Source: Methylococcus mesophilus (GTDB lineage Bacteria > Pseudomonadota > Gammaproteobacteria > Methylococcales > Methylococcaceae). From it: a stretch of DNA of 64,000 bases. This document shows, piece after piece, positions 1 through 11,300 of the stretch. The position numbers were made by a program, and so were the translations under genes. Every line of letters begins with the position of its first letter. Position 1 is the first letter of the stretch. Where the stretch lies: positions 1,607,001 to 1,671,000 of the forward strand of contig NZ_CP110921.1 of assembly GCF_026247885.1 (NCBI RefSeq), given 5' to 3'. The notes below the pieces were generated by a model. It was not told the origin of the DNA, did not search any database, and saw only the letters and a list, made by a program, of their open reading frames with translations.

Positions 1-1419
1 GATGTTGTCGTAACCGTAGACGCGGCCGATTTCTTCGACAAGGTCGGCCTCTAGGGCGATGTCGAAACGGAAGCTCGGCGGGGTGACTGTCCAACCCTGA
101 TCGTTGGGAGCGACGTTCATGCCGAGGCGGCTCAGGATGTCCGCGATCTCGTCGCGGGCCAGGGCCAGACCGAGCAGTTGCCCGATGCGCTGCTCGCGCA
201 GGCGGATCGGCGAACGAACCGGCAGCAGATCCTCGCGCACCGCCTCGGTGATGGGGCCGGCCCGGCCGCCGGCGATCTCCAGCAGCAAGGCCGTAGCCCG
301 CTCGATCGCCCGAGTTTGCAACTCCGGATCGACGCCGCGTTCGAAGCGATGGGAGGAATCGGTCGCCAGGCCGTACCGCCGCGCCTTGCCCATGATGAGG
401 GCGGGCGAGAAGAACGCGCACTCCAGAAAAATGTCGGTGGTGGCCTCGCTCACCGCGCTCTCTTCGCCGCCCATGATGCCGGCCAGCGCCAGAGCCTTTT
501 CTTGGTCGGCGATGACCAGCACCTCGGAAGACAAGGTGATTTCTTCCCCGTTCAGCAGCTTCAGCGACTCGCCTTCACGGCCGCAACGCACATGAATCTC
601 GCCGGAAAGCTTCGCCAGGTCGAAGGCATGCAGGGGCTGGCCCAGCTCGAGCAGCACGTAGTTGGTAACGTCGACCGCCGGCCCCAGGCTGCGCAGCCCG
701 CTGCGGCGCAGACGCTCCTTCAGCCATTGCGGGGTCTGTGCCTTGGCGTCGATGCCGGCGATGACCCGGCCGAGATAGCGCGGGCAGGCTTCGGGTGCAT
801 CCAGGTGAACGGCGAGTTGCCGATCGGTCGCCGCCGCCGCTCCCGCTTCGACGCCCTGGAACGGCAGACGGTTGATCAGCGCCACTTCACGGGCGATGCC
901 TTCCACGCTCAAACAGTCGGCGCGGTTGGGAGTCAAATCGATTTCCAGAATCCTGTCGTCGAGCTGCAGATAGTCGCGGACGTCGGCCCCCACTGGGGCA
1001 TCGACCGGCAGTTCCAGCAAGCCCGACGCATTTTCATCGATGCCCAGCTCCTTGGCCGAGCACAGCATGCCGAAGGATTCGACCCCGCGCAGGCGGGACC
1101 GCTTGATCTTCAGTGGACCGGGCAACACCGCGCCTTCGGTCGCCAACGGCGCCACCAGGCCGGCACGGGCGTTGGGCGCGCCGCAGACGATCTGCAGAAG
1201 CTCGCCTCGACCGGCTTCGACCCGGCAGATCTGCAGGCGGTCGGCCTCCGGATGCGGGGCCGCTTCCACGATCCGGGCTACCACGACGCCGCTGAAATCG
1301 GCCGCCGCGGGCTCGGCGCCGTCGACCTCGAGCCCGGCCATGGTCAACTGGTGGACCAGCCCGGCCGTGTCGACCGCGGGATTCACGTATTGGCGTAACC
1401 AGGCTTCGCTCAGGCGCAT
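1..1419 (-). CDS. pheT: Phenylalanine--tRNA ligase beta subunit (partial, N-terminal part)
   Basis: The reading frame opens at ATG 1419 with MRLSEAWLRQYVNPAVDT, the typical PheT start, and stays open for 473 codons to the left edge, so roughly the last 40% is outside the window. PheT forms the alpha2-beta2 cytoplasmic enzyme with PheS; the beta chain carries the tRNA-binding and editing domains. It lies 28 bp downstream of pheS on the same strand, as the last visible gene of the thrS-infC-rpmI-rplT-pheST operon. Long open frames on the opposite strand here are only shadows of its GC-rich codons. Confidence 0.93.
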   Translation of the reverse strand, partial: MRLSEAWLRQYVNPAVDTAGLVHQLTMAGLEVDGAEPAAADFSGVVVARIVEAAPHPEADRLQICRVEAGRGELLQIVCGAPNARAGLVAPLATEGAVLPGPLKIKRSRLRGVESFGMLCSAKELGIDENASGLLELPVDAPVGADVRDYLQLDDRILEIDLTPNRADCLSVEGIAREVALINRLPFQGVEAGAAAATDRQLAVHLDAPEACPRYLGRVIAGIDAKAQTPQWLKERLRRSGLRSLGPAVDVTNYVLLELGQPLHAFDLAKLSGEIHVRCGREGESLKLLNGEEITLSSEVLVIADQEKALALAGIMGGEESAVSEATTDIFLECAFFSPALIMGKARRYGLATDSSHRFERGVDPELQTRAIERATALLLEIAGGRAGPITEAVREDLLPVRSPIRLREQRIGQLLGLALARDEIADILSRLGMNVAPNDQGWTVTPPSFRFDIALEADLVEEIGRVYGYDNI

Positions 1420-1447
1420 GTCGGCTCTTCGGCGGGAACTTTTGGGA

Positions 1448-2485
<1,038 letters not shown>

Positions 2486-2546
2486 TTATGGGTAGCGGAG
2501 AGGCCCGGCGGAGGCACACCCTCCGCCGGAAACGGCTCGTAAGCAA

Positions 2547-2894
2547 TCAGCCCTGCGCGATGCGGGCCAATTCTGCGAAGGCGTCCTTGTCACGGACGGC
2601 CAGATCGGCCAGGACCTTGCGGTCGATCTCGACGGATGCCTTCTTCAAACCGCTGATGAAACGGCTGTAGGACAGGCCGAACTCACGGGCGCCGGCGTTG
2701 ATGCGGGTAATCCACAGGGCGCGGAACTGACGCTTCCTCTGACGGCGGTCGCGATAGGCGTACTGGCCGGCCTTGATGACCGCCTGTTTGGCGACGCGGT
2801 AAACACGACTGCGGGCGCCGTAGTAACCTTTGGCCTGTTTCAGGACCTTCTTGTGACGGGCGCGCGCTATCACTCCGCGCTTGACTCGTGCCAT
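2547..2894 (-). CDS. rplT: 50S ribosomal protein L20
   Basis: A 115-residue, strongly basic protein starting [19 protein letters not shown], the canonical L20 N-terminus; L20 binds 23S rRNA early in large-subunit assembly. It follows rpmI by about 40 bp and precedes pheS by about 75 bp. In relatives L20 represses the infC-rpmI-rplT unit by binding the mRNA; no specific operator was delimited here. Confidence 0.97.
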   Translation of the reverse strand: MARVKRGVIARARHKKVLKQAKGYYGARSRVYRVAKQAVIKAGQYAYRDRRQRKRQFRALWITRINAGAREFGLSYSRFISGLKKASVEIDRKVLADLAVRDKDAFAELARIAQG

Positions 2895-2932
2895 GGCTTA
2901 TTCCTCTTGCGGTAACTCGGTAACGGGACTGT

Positions 2933-3130
2933 TCAGGTGTACGGCAGCATGCGAGCCACTGCACGCACATCGGACGGATGCACCATGTCCGGGCTGCGCA
3001 ACTGGCGCTTACGTTTGGTGGACTTCTTCGTCAGGATATGACGGCGATGCGACTGCACGCATTTGAAGCCGCCGGAGCCGGTCCGCTTGAAGCGCTTGGC
3101 AGCGCCGCGATTGGTTTTGATCTTAGGCAT
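2933..3130 (-). CDS. rpmI: 50S ribosomal protein L35
   Basis: A 65-residue basic protein, [20 protein letters not shown] at the start and the [15 protein letters not shown] segment in the middle, both diagnostic of L35. It lies directly downstream of infC (18 bp) and upstream of rplT, as in most bacteria. The length is normal for the family. Confidence 0.97.
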   Translation of the reverse strand: MPKIKTNRGAAKRFKRTGSGGFKCVQSHRRHILTKKSTKRKRQLRSPDMVHPSDVRAVARMLPYT

Positions 3131-3148
3131 TTCGTTAATCTCCAGGTA

Positions 3149-3679
3149 TCAAGCCTTTTTCTTTTTCGGGGCAAGCGTCATGCTCATCTGCCGCCCCTCC
3201 AGTTTCGGGAACTGTTCCACCGACGCGTATTCCTCCAGATCCGTCTCGATCCGCTTCAAGAGGTCCATGCCGAGATCGCGGTGGGCCAGTTCGCGCCCCC
3301 GGAACCGCACGGTAATCTTGGCCTTGTCGCCGTCGTTCAGAAAGCGAATGAGATTGCGCAGCTTGACCTGGTAGTCGCCTTCGTCCGTACCCGGACGGAA
3401 TTTGACTTCCTTGATCTGGATCAGCTTCTGCTTCTTTTTGGAAGCCTGAAGCTTCTTGTTCTGTTCGAACCGAAACTTGCCGTAATTCATGACCCGGCAT
3501 ACCGGCGGGTCCGAACCCGGCGAGATCTCGACCAGGTCCAGATCGGCATCGTAGGCCATCTGTCTGGCTTCTCGCGAAGAAACAATCCCGAGCTGTTGTC
3601 CATCCGCGCCTATCAGTCTGACGGCGGGGGCCGTGATCTCCTCGTTGAGTCGCGGCTCTTTCTTGTCGTTGGCAGTGAT
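3149..3679 (-). CDS. infC: Translation initiation factor IF-3, AUC start codon
   Basis: IF-3 binds the 30S subunit, prevents subunit joining and rejects non-canonical start codons. The first ATG (3559) would give a 136-residue protein lacking most of the N-domain. Upstream in the same frame the sequence continues with recognisable IF-3 sequence ([12 protein letters not shown], then [15 protein letters not shown]) back to ATC 3679-3677, which stands 9 nt after a GGAGG Shine-Dalgarno (3693-3689). That gives 176 residues, close to the usual 170-180. Known infC genes start at AUU/AUC/AUA, allowing IF-3 to repress itself; the same logic is inferred here. The start lies 20 bp after the thrS stop. 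Confidence 0.94.
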   Translation of the reverse strand: MTANDKKEPRLNEEITAPAVRLIGADGQQLGIVSSREARQMAYDADLDLVEISPGSDPPVCRVMNYGKFRFEQNKKLQASKKKQKLIQIKEVKFRPGTDEGDYQVKLRNLIRFLNDGDKAKITVRFRGRELAHRDLGMDLLKRIETDLEEYASVEQFPKLEGRQMSMTLAPKKKKA

Positions 3680-3699
3680 AACCCCAGTCCTCCGATGTG

Positions 3700-5616
3700 T
3701 TAATGACTCACGGCGCGCTTCGTCGATTCCTCAGTGAACTTCACCACCAGATCGCCGATCCCGAAACTGCCGTGATCCTTACCGTCTTGCGTCCGCAAGG
3801 TAACGCTTCCCGCTTCGACTTCCTTATCGCCAACGATAAGCAAATAAGGTACCCGCTGCATGGAATGTTCGCGGATTTTAAAGCCGACCTTCTCATTTCT
3901 CAAGTCGGCCGCGACTCTAAATCCTTTAGAGACAAACTCTTGGGCGATCCGTTCCGCATAATCGGCCTGCCGGTCGGTGATGTTGAGCACCACCGCCTGC
4001 ACCGGCGCCAGCCACAACGGGTAGTGCCCGGCGTAGTGTTCCGTCAGGATTCCGACAAATCGCTCCATGGAACCGAGGATCGCCCGGTGCAGCATGACGG
4101 GCACATGCCGCGCGCCGTCCTCGGCGACGTAGCTGGCTCCGAGCCGGTCCGGCATGGAAAAATCCACCTGGACAGTGCCGCACTGCCAGACCCGGTCCAG
4201 GCAGTCCTTCAGCGAGAACTCGATCTTGGGGCCGTAAAATGCGCCCTCGCCCGGCTGCAGGTCCCAATCGAGCCCCTTCGCGTTCAGGGCCGTTTCCAGC
4301 GCATGCTCGGCCTTGTCCCACACCTCGTCCGAACCCACCCGCTTTTCCGGCCGGGTGGACAACTTGATCAGGACGTCGCTGAAGCCGAAATCGGCGTAGA
4401 CCTTGAACAGCAGGTCGATGAAGCGGGACACCTCGTCCTGGATCTGCTCCTCGGTGCAGAAGATGTGCGCATCGTCCTGGGTGAAGCCGCGTACCCGCAT
4501 CAGGCCGTGCAAGGCGCCGGACAACTCGTTGCGATGGCAGGAACCGAACTCCGCCAACCGCAGCGGCAGGTCGCGGTAGCTCTTCAAACCCTGGTTGTAG
4601 ACCTGCACATGGCAGGGACAGTTCATCGGCTTGATCGCGTAGTCGCGCTCCTCGGATGCCGTGGTGAACATCTCGTCCGAGAATTTCTCCCAGTGGCCGG
4701 AGCGTTCCCACAGGGTCTTGGACACCACCAGCGGGGTGCGGATCTCCTGATAGCCGTTGTCGCGGAACACCCGGCGCATGTACTGCTCGATCTCCTGCCA
4801 CAGGGTCCAGCCCTTGGGGTGCCAGAACACCATGCCGGGCGCTTCTTCCTGCATGTGGAACAGGTCCAGCGCCTTGCCGAGCTTGCGGTGGTCCCGCCGT
4901 TCCGCCTCTTCCAGCCGCTGCAGATAGGCGGCGAGATCCTTCTTGTCGCCCCAGGCCGTCCCGTAGATGCGCTGCAGCATCTCGTTGCGCGAGTCGCCGC
5001 GCCAGTAGGCGCCGGCGATCTTCATCAGCTTGAAGGCCTTGAGCCGGCCGGTGTCCGGTACGTGCGGGCCGCGGCACAAGTCGGTGAAATCGCCCTGGGA
5101 ATACAGCGAGATGACCTCGCCCGCCGGGATCGCCTCGATGATCTCGGCCTTGTAGGCCTCGCCCATGCTCTGGAAATTGACGATGGCATCCTCGCGCGGC
5201 ATGGTCTTGCGCTCGACCGGCAGGGCTTGGGCCGCCAGTTCCTGCATCTTGGCCTCGATCGCCTCCAGGTCTTCCGGCGTGAACGGGCGCTCGAAGGAAA
5301 AATCGTAGTAGAAACCGTCCTGGACGACCGGGCCGATGGTCACCTGGGCCTGCGGATAGAGCGCTTTGACGGCCTGGGCCAGAAGATGAGCGGTGGAATG
5401 GCGGATCACTTCCACCCCTTCCGGATCGCGCGCGGTCACCAGCGCGACCTGGGCATCCGTTTCGATGCGATGGGACAGATCAACGAGCCTGCCATCCACT
5501 CGGCCGGCCAGCGCCGCCTTGGCGAGCCCGGGCCCGATGGACTCGGCCACCTGCAGCAACGTGACGGGATGATCAAATTCCCGGCGGGAACCGTCGGGCA
5601 GGGTAACGACGGGCAT
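3700..5616 (-). CDS. thrS: Threonine--tRNA ligase
   Basis: Charges tRNA-Thr in the cytoplasm and edits Ser-tRNA-Thr. An in-frame upstream extension exists to 5655, but the start at ATG 5616 ([14 protein letters not shown]) gives 638 residues and places the editing-site histidines at 73 and 77, the positions known in E. coli. Order: TGS domain (1-60), editing domain with RHSTAHLL, class II catalytic core with the zinc-site region [10 protein letters not shown], and the anticodon-binding domain after about residue 535. First gene of the operon with infC, rpmI, rplT, pheS and pheT; tRNA-Val and its terminator lie just upstream. Confidence 0.96.
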   Translation of the reverse strand: MPVVTLPDGSRREFDHPVTLLQVAESIGPGLAKAALAGRVDGRLVDLSHRIETDAQVALVTARDPEGVEVIRHSTAHLLAQAVKALYPQAQVTIGPVVQDGFYYDFSFERPFTPEDLEAIEAKMQELAAQALPVERKTMPREDAIVNFQSMGEAYKAEIIEAIPAGEVISLYSQGDFTDLCRGPHVPDTGRLKAFKLMKIAGAYWRGDSRNEMLQRIYGTAWGDKKDLAAYLQRLEEAERRDHRKLGKALDLFHMQEEAPGMVFWHPKGWTLWQEIEQYMRRVFRDNGYQEIRTPLVVSKTLWERSGHWEKFSDEMFTTASEERDYAIKPMNCPCHVQVYNQGLKSYRDLPLRLAEFGSCHRNELSGALHGLMRVRGFTQDDAHIFCTEEQIQDEVSRFIDLLFKVYADFGFSDVLIKLSTRPEKRVGSDEVWDKAEHALETALNAKGLDWDLQPGEGAFYGPKIEFSLKDCLDRVWQCGTVQVDFSMPDRLGASYVAEDGARHVPVMLHRAILGSMERFVGILTEHYAGHYPLWLAPVQAVVLNITDRQADYAERIAQEFVSKGFRVAADLRNEKVGFKIREHSMQRVPYLLIVGDKEVEAGSVTLRTQDGKDHGSFGIGDLVVKFTEESTKRAVSH

Positions 5617-5650
5617 AATATCGACGCTCGCGGTTTGACTCGAACCCACA

Positions 5651-5678
5651 AACAAAAAAGCATCGCCTTGCGATGCTT
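5651..5678 (-). terminator. Rho-independent terminator after tRNA-Val
   Basis: On the minus strand AAGCATCGC, a 3-nt loop and GCGATGCTT form a 9-bp stem followed by a T run (TTTTTTGTTTG). It lies 12 nt past the tRNA-Val 3' end and separates tRNA transcription from thrS. Confidence 0.85.
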
Positions 5679-5689
5679 CCCGGGATGCT

Positions 5690-5766
5690 TGGTAGGCGCG
5701 ATTGGACTCGAACCAACGACCCCCACCATGTCAAGGTGGTGCTCTAACCAACTGAGCTACGCGCCT
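5690..5766 (-). tRNA. tRNA-Val (anticodon GAC)
   Basis: A 77-nt cloverleaf on the minus strand. The acceptor stem pairs AGGCGCG with CGCGCCT; the D arm contains GTAGCTCAGTTGGTTAGAGC; the anticodon stem-loop is CCACC-TTGACAT-GGTGG with anticodon GAC; the T arm contains GGTTCGAGTCC. The 3' CCA is encoded. Confidence 0.97.
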
Positions 5767-5790
5767 GTCGTAATTCGACAAGAAGCGGGC

Positions 5791-5819
5791 ATTATAACGA
5801 TGCATTCGATTCTTGCCAA
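5791..5819 (-). promoter_or_regulatory. Sigma-70 promoter of tRNA-Val
   Basis: Minus-strand TTGGCA (5819-5814), a 17-bp spacer and a perfect TATAAT (5796-5791), 24 bp upstream of the mature tRNA 5' end. This is the cleanest sigma-70-type promoter noticed in the window. Confidence 0.8.
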
Positions 5820-5852
5820 CAATTTTTGTCCTCCATCCGTGTGGGCCTCCAC

Positions 5853-6551
5853 TCAAGGCAGACGCGGGGCAAATCCCAGGACATCCCGTTGATAGACCTC
5901 GTGCACTTCGGAAAACGGCAGATTATCGCGCGTGTACAGCACGGCCCGGTGCTCGAGCAGTCCCGCGGGAACGGCCAGCCCGGCCGGAGACCGGGCGGGC
6001 GGCTCGGTTCGTCCCGCCACAGCCCAGTTTTCCGGCAGCGGCGACCACAGCAGCCGGGCGGAATAGGTCCGGCGATACGGCTCGAGCGGTGCCACCGCCT
6101 TGCCGAACGGTATGTCGGTGGTATCCAACAGCCGGTTCATCTCGGCCGTCAGCCGGGCCGGGACGTACCAGTTGTCCGCCTCGGACAGCACCCGCCCGCC
6201 GCATTTGAGCCGGACCCGGCGGTATTTCAGCTCGGCGGCGGACGCCACGCCCAGGCGCTGGAGCTGCTCGGCGTCGGGCGCCTTGTCCTCCCCCCTCGCC
6301 CGCTCGGCCACGATGCGCGGCTCGGCGGCCAGCCGGTAGTCGCGGCACCATCTTTCCAGCACCAGCGTCGCGCTGCGGCTCGCCAGAAGCTCGGCGTTGA
6401 ATGTCTGAACCAGCGCCAGAGCGGCCAGCCGGCCGGTGCCGGTGTCCGGCCAGAACGGAGCCCCTCCCGGATCGGCAGACAATAGGCGAGGGACGACAAC
6501 GATGACCGCAAAGATGAAAAGCTGCCTTCGGCAGCGCGTGATCCAGTTCAT
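5853..6551 (-). CDS. Exported protein resembling chorismate lyase (UbiC/DUF98-like)
   Basis: 232 residues starting MNWITRCRRQLFIFAVIVVV, an N-terminal hydrophobic segment (about 8-24) followed by a soluble domain. The central stretch RRVRLKCGGRVLSEADNWYV (about 110-130) and later DIPFGKAVAPL look like the UTRA/chorismate-lyase fold, where UbiC splits chorismate to 4-hydroxybenzoate and pyruvate. A signal or anchor sequence is not expected for cytoplasmic UbiC, so the substrate may differ. The ATG overlaps the recD stop (ATGA) behind an AGGAGA ribosome site that lies inside recD, so it is translationally coupled to recBCD. The family assignment is from pattern memory only. Confidence 0.55.
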   Translation of the reverse strand: MNWITRCRRQLFIFAVIVVVPRLLSADPGGAPFWPDTGTGRLAALALVQTFNAELLASRSATLVLERWCRDYRLAAEPRIVAERARGEDKAPDAEQLQRLGVASAAELKYRRVRLKCGGRVLSEADNWYVPARLTAEMNRLLDTTDIPFGKAVAPLEPYRRTYSARLLWSPLPENWAVAGRTEPPARSPAGLAVPAGLLEHRAVLYTRDNLPFSEVHEVYQRDVLGFAPRLP

Positions 6552-8395
6552 GACGACTCTCCTTTCATGCTTGACGGAATCTCCCCCAGCCGGTCGATCA
6601 GACCGGAATGGCGGTCGGTGCGGCGGCGGATGGCCTCCTCCAGGACTTGGGCGCCGCCGATGAGGGACACCGCGCTCCGGGCCCGGGTGATGCCGGTATA
6701 GATCAGCTCCCGAGTGAGCACCGGCGAGGTCCGATCCGGCAGCAGCAGCGCCACCTCGTCGAACTCCGAGCCCTGCGACTTGTGCACGGTCATGGCGAAG
6801 GCAGTCTCGTGCTCCGGCAGACGGGCCGGCGGAATGGCGCGGAAATCGCCTTCGGTATCGGGAAAGCGCACCCGCAGCTCGCCGGACGGCTCGGGCAAAA
6901 CGATGCCGATGTCGCCGTTGAACAGCTTCAGCACATAGTCGTTGCGCAGCACCATCACAGGCCGGCCCGGATACCATTCCACGCGATCGTCCGCCGCCAG
7001 CCGGAGGCGGCGGCGGAATTCCCGGGCGATCATGCGGTTGACGGCGTCCACCCCGCGCGGGGATTCGCGCACCGCGCACAGGACACGGAAGCGGTTGTAA
7101 GCGGAGAACGCGGCCTGCGGCTCGGCCGGGCCGGCTAGCATGACGGCCAGGTAATCCGCGTAGCCCTTCAGCAGCGCCTCGAGCAGGCCCGCGCCAGGAA
7201 CCGCGGCCGCGTCCTCCCGCCAGGTCACGGTGTCGTCCCCGCCGGCCCGCAAGTCCGCGATGACGGCCTCGGCCTCTCCCGAGTTGACCCGCGCCGCCAG
7301 CCGCCCGATCCCGGAATCGCTGCGGAAACGGTAATTCCGGCTGAACCAGGCCACGCAATCCTTGAGCGGGGTGGCCTGGACCGGCGCGGCGGTGACGATG
7401 CCGGCGGGATCGGTTTCCGCCAGCGCGGCAAGCTGCTCGATGACCGCCGGCGACAGCCCCGGATCGGCGCTGATTTCGGCGAACACCGCCCCGGCCTCGA
7501 CCGCGGCGAGCTGATCCTTGTCTCCCAGCAGAATGAGCCGTCCGCTGGCGGGCACCGCTTCCGCCAGCTTGGTCGCGAGCCCCAGATCGAGCATCGACGC
7601 CTCGTCGACCACCAGCACATCCACCGCCAACGGATTGTCGGCGTGGTGGCGGAACTGACCGCTGCCGGGAATCACCCCAAGCAACCGGTGGAGGGTGCAG
7701 GCATCATCCGGCAGTTTCGCCCGGATGCCCTCCGGCAGATGCGCCGCCCGCTCGCGCAGGGCGTCGAGCATCCGGGCGGCCGCCTTGCCGGTGGGGGCGG
7801 CCAGGGCGATGCGGCACTCCGGATTCTGGACGATCAGACAAGCCAGCAGATTCACCACCGTCGTGGTCTTGCCGGTGCCCGGCCCGCCGCTGATGACGGT
7901 GAGCCGGCCCAGCAGGGCCAGGGCGGCGGCGAGTTTCTGCCAGTCGGGACCGTCGGACCGCCCCGGAAACAAGGCGCTCAATTGGTCCCGCACCGCTTCG
8001 GACGGCGGCGCCAGCCCCTCGCGGCCATGGGCCAAACGCCGCAGCATGCGCGCCAGCCTCCGCTCGTAGTCGAAATAGCGGTAGAGATAGAGCCGGCCGC
8101 CGGCATCGAGGATCAGAGGACGGGGCGGATCGGAAGGGCTCCCGACCACGCCGGATCCGAGCAGGATACCCCGCAGCTCGTCCTTGCTCCGCTCCGGAAA
8201 CGCCTGCGACAGGGCGTCGAGATCGGTGCAGACGTGGCCCTCGGTAGTGGCGAAGCTCGCCAGGAAGGCGGCCCGCTCCAGCACCTCGGGCGGACCCAAG
8301 CCCGGCGCCCCGTCGCGCGCCCAGCGCAGGAGGCGGCGGGCGAAGCCGGCGGCGAGGCGATGCTGGGGGGAAAGAGCGGATTCCACGACGCTCAT
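6548..8395 (-). CDS. recD: RecBCD exonuclease V subunit RecD (5'-3' helicase)
   Basis: Fast 5'-3' motor of RecBCD, the double-strand-break repair and foreign-DNA-degrading enzyme. 615 residues from ATG 8395, which overlaps the recB stop as ATGA; an in-frame upstream extension to 8440 lies inside recB and is less likely. Walker A SGGPGTGKTT is at about 169-178, Walker B is LVVDEASMLDL, and the C-terminal motif AFAMTVHKSQGSEFDEV is the superfamily 1 motif V/UvrD-like end. Order recC-recB-recD with 4-nt overlaps implies one transcript. Confidence 0.96.
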   Translation of the reverse strand: MSVVESALSPQHRLAAGFARRLLRWARDGAPGLGPPEVLERAAFLASFATTEGHVCTDLDALSQAFPERSKDELRGILLGSGVVGSPSDPPRPLILDAGGRLYLYRYFDYERRLARMLRRLAHGREGLAPPSEAVRDQLSALFPGRSDGPDWQKLAAALALLGRLTVISGGPGTGKTTTVVNLLACLIVQNPECRIALAAPTGKAAARMLDALRERAAHLPEGIRAKLPDDACTLHRLLGVIPGSGQFRHHADNPLAVDVLVVDEASMLDLGLATKLAEAVPASGRLILLGDKDQLAAVEAGAVFAEISADPGLSPAVIEQLAALAETDPAGIVTAAPVQATPLKDCVAWFSRNYRFRSDSGIGRLAARVNSGEAEAVIADLRAGGDDTVTWREDAAAVPGAGLLEALLKGYADYLAVMLAGPAEPQAAFSAYNRFRVLCAVRESPRGVDAVNRMIAREFRRRLRLAADDRVEWYPGRPVMVLRNDYVLKLFNGDIGIVLPEPSGELRVRFPDTEGDFRAIPPARLPEHETAFAMTVHKSQGSEFDEVALLLPDRTSPVLTRELIYTGITRARSAVSLIGGAQVLEEAIRRRTDRHSGLIDRLGEIPSSMKGESS

Positions 8396-11300
8396 GCCTC
8401 GAGCCTCCCGCCGATCAAGGCATCCAGCGCGGCGATACAAGGTTCAGCGGGCCGATGGAAATAGACCCCGGCACCGTTCCAAGCCGGCCGGACTCCGCGC
8501 ACGAACAGGTAGTACACCCCGCCGAAATGGGTGGCGTAGTCGTAGTCCGGCAGGCGCCGGGCGAGGTAACGGTTCAGCGCGGCGGTGTACAGCAGGTATT
8601 GCAGGTGATAGCGCTCCGCGGTCATGGCCTCCGCCAGTGCCGCGGCACCGTAGTCCTCGCGCGCATAGCCGAGATGGTTCGACTTCCAGTCCAGCAGGTA
8701 GTACTTGCCCCCGTGACGGAACACCAGGTCGATGGCGCCCTGCAGATAGCCGCTCAGCGTCCGGAAATCCAGCGCGCCGATCGAATAGCCGTGGCCGCCC
8801 AGCACCGCGGCCAAGCGCGCCGGGTCCAGACCCTCCGCCGGCATGTGGAAGGACAGTTCGCTCAGCCGCTGCCCGCGGCCGATTCCGCTCAGCCGCAGGC
8901 CGTCGCCCAGATCGGCTGACAGCACATCGGCCAGCATGTTTTTCAGCATGGCGGGAAGAAACGGCGCTCCGCCCTGCGGCTGCATCGCCAGGGCGCGCTC
9001 GACGGCTGTATCCCAACCGGCCGGATCGGTGAAATCGGCCCGCTCGAACAGGTGATGGATGCAGATGCCGGCCGATGCGCCGCGCGGGAAGCGCAGGATG
9101 TCGCTCTCGGGCAGTGTTGCCGACGGCTGGCCCGCCCCGACCGGAGCGCTGAAGGCGTCGTGGTCGCGCCCCTCGGCGCCGGCGTCCATGGCCCGGCTCA
9201 AGGAAGTGAAGCTGCCCATGGACCAGCCGATCGGCACCCAGGGCGGCGGCGTCTGCGCCGCCAGCCGGTCGGGGTCCGCTGTCGGCTCGGATGCTGCCGT
9301 CCGTGGGATGGCCGGCATGGGCCCGACGCCGAAGTCGGCGCCGACCGAGTCCGCCAAGCCCCGCCAGGCGGCTTCCACCTGTGCCGGTTCGATCCCGGTC
9401 TTGGAATCCTGCCATTGCCCGGGCGTGTAGTCTTTCCCGCAGGCCAACCAGTTGAGCATACTGCGGGCGCTTTCGCCGTAGGACACCGAGTTGCCATTCT
9501 TGGCGCCGTAGATCCCGGCGAACAGGTAGCAGCGGTAGACCGCACGGGTCAGGGCCACGTAGACGAGGCGCAGGGTCTCGGCGTCGTCTTCCAACCGGCG
9601 CAAACCCTTGATGCCGGCGTCGCCCTTCGCCTCCGGACGGTAATCGAGCACCGGCCGGCCCGCCTCGTCGTGGTATTCGATGCCTTCCTGCCCGCCTCTG
9701 CTGTTGCGGAATCTATCCCAGAGATAAGGGCAGAACACCACCGGGTACTCCAGCCCCTTGGACTTGTGGATGGTGACGATCTGCACCAGATTCTGGTCGG
9801 ACTCCAGCCGCAACTGGGCGGCATCCGGTGCCGCGGCGGTGTCGCGCCGCCGGCCCTGCAGCCAACGCAGCAAGGCGTCCGGCGAAGTCAGGTTGGCCTG
9901 GGCCTGGTGCAGCAACTCGCCCAAGTGCAGCAAATTGGTGAGGCGGCGCTCGCCGTCGGGACGGGCCAGCGCCCGGCGGGCCACGCCTTCGTCATGCAGG
10001 AAGCGGCGGAACATCGGCCCGAAACCGCGCTCCCGCCACAGCTCGCGGTACTCGCCGAAGCGCAGCACAGTATCCAGCAGACGGCTCTCGTCGGCCGAAT
10101 GCGCGGCGATCGCGGGCCCATCGAAGCCCATGATTTCGGTCGCCAGCGCGCCCCGCAACAGGCGGTCGCGGTTGGGCTCCAGCACCGCCAGCAGGATGCG
10201 TTCGATCTCCTCGGCCTCGGCGGCATGGAATACGCTGGCCTGCGACAGCTCGACGCTGCCCACCCCCAGCGCACCCAGGGCCTGACGGATGCGCCGGCCC
10301 TGCGCGTGGCTGCGCACCAGCACCGCGATGTCCGAGGCGCGCAAGCCGCGCTCGCCGACGCCGATGCGCCCGGTCCGGCCCTCCCGGATCAATCGCGCGA
10401 TCTCGGCGGCGGTCGTATCCGTGCAAACCCGCATGGCTTCCGCCCGCAGCACCGGAGAACCCGCCTCGTCCTTCGGCAGCAGCCAGACCTGGAATGGCGC
10501 CCGCCGCTCGCTGGCATCGGCGAACGGTTTGCGCGGCTTGGCACCCAGCCGCACCGGATGGTAGTCGAGACCGTCGAGCATGAAGGCCCGCGGGTTGGCG
10601 CCGAACAGGCCGTTGCAGGCATCGATCACACCCGCCAGCGAGCGCTGGTTTTCCGCCAGGGTGTATTCCCGGTCGGTTTCGCGGCGGGCGCCGAGGTAGG
10701 TGTGGAGATCGGCATTGCGGAAGCTGTAGATCGCCTGCTTGGGATCGCCGACCAGGAACACCGGCCCGGCCTCCGCGCCTTCCGTCATGTACAGGGCGCG
10801 GAAGATGGCGAACTGCAGCGGATCGGTGTCCTGGAATTCGTCGATCAGCGCCGCCGGATAGCGGCTGCGCAGGGCCGCCGCCAGCCAAGGGTAGCGGCCT
10901 GACGTCAGCGCCTCGTGGACGTTCCAAAGCATGTCGTCGAAGCCGATCACCCGGCGCCGGCGCTTCTCTTCCCGCAGCGCTTGCCCGCCCTGCTCGACCA
11001 GTTCGCGGATCAGGCCCAGGCGCGCGGCTGCCAAACGCTGCTGGATGCCTTCTTTAAGCGCCAACAGGCTTTCGGCGGCATCGAAGAAAGGATGTACCGG
11101 CGTGGTTTTCCCCTTCTTCGTGCCCTTTTCCAGGGCAGTCGCCCGGTACAGCCTGACCTTGTCTTCTACGGGCGCCTGAGGATCCCGCGTCGCGAACCAC
11201 GCCTCCCAAGCCACACGTGCCTGCTCGATGGAAGCCGGCTTAAAGGACACGCCATTGAGGTCTGCAAGCGCCGCTTCCAGCAGGCGGACGATGCCGGCCG

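Noticed and set aside
3697..5892. Plus-strand frame of 731 codons opposite thrS
   Set aside because: Antisense shadow; it also runs through the tRNA-Val gene.
6551..7358. Upstream extension of the chorismate-lyase-like gene (to 501 codons)
   Set aside because: The extension lies inside recD in another frame and has low-complexity Arg/Gly sequence; the start at 6551 has a good ribosome site.
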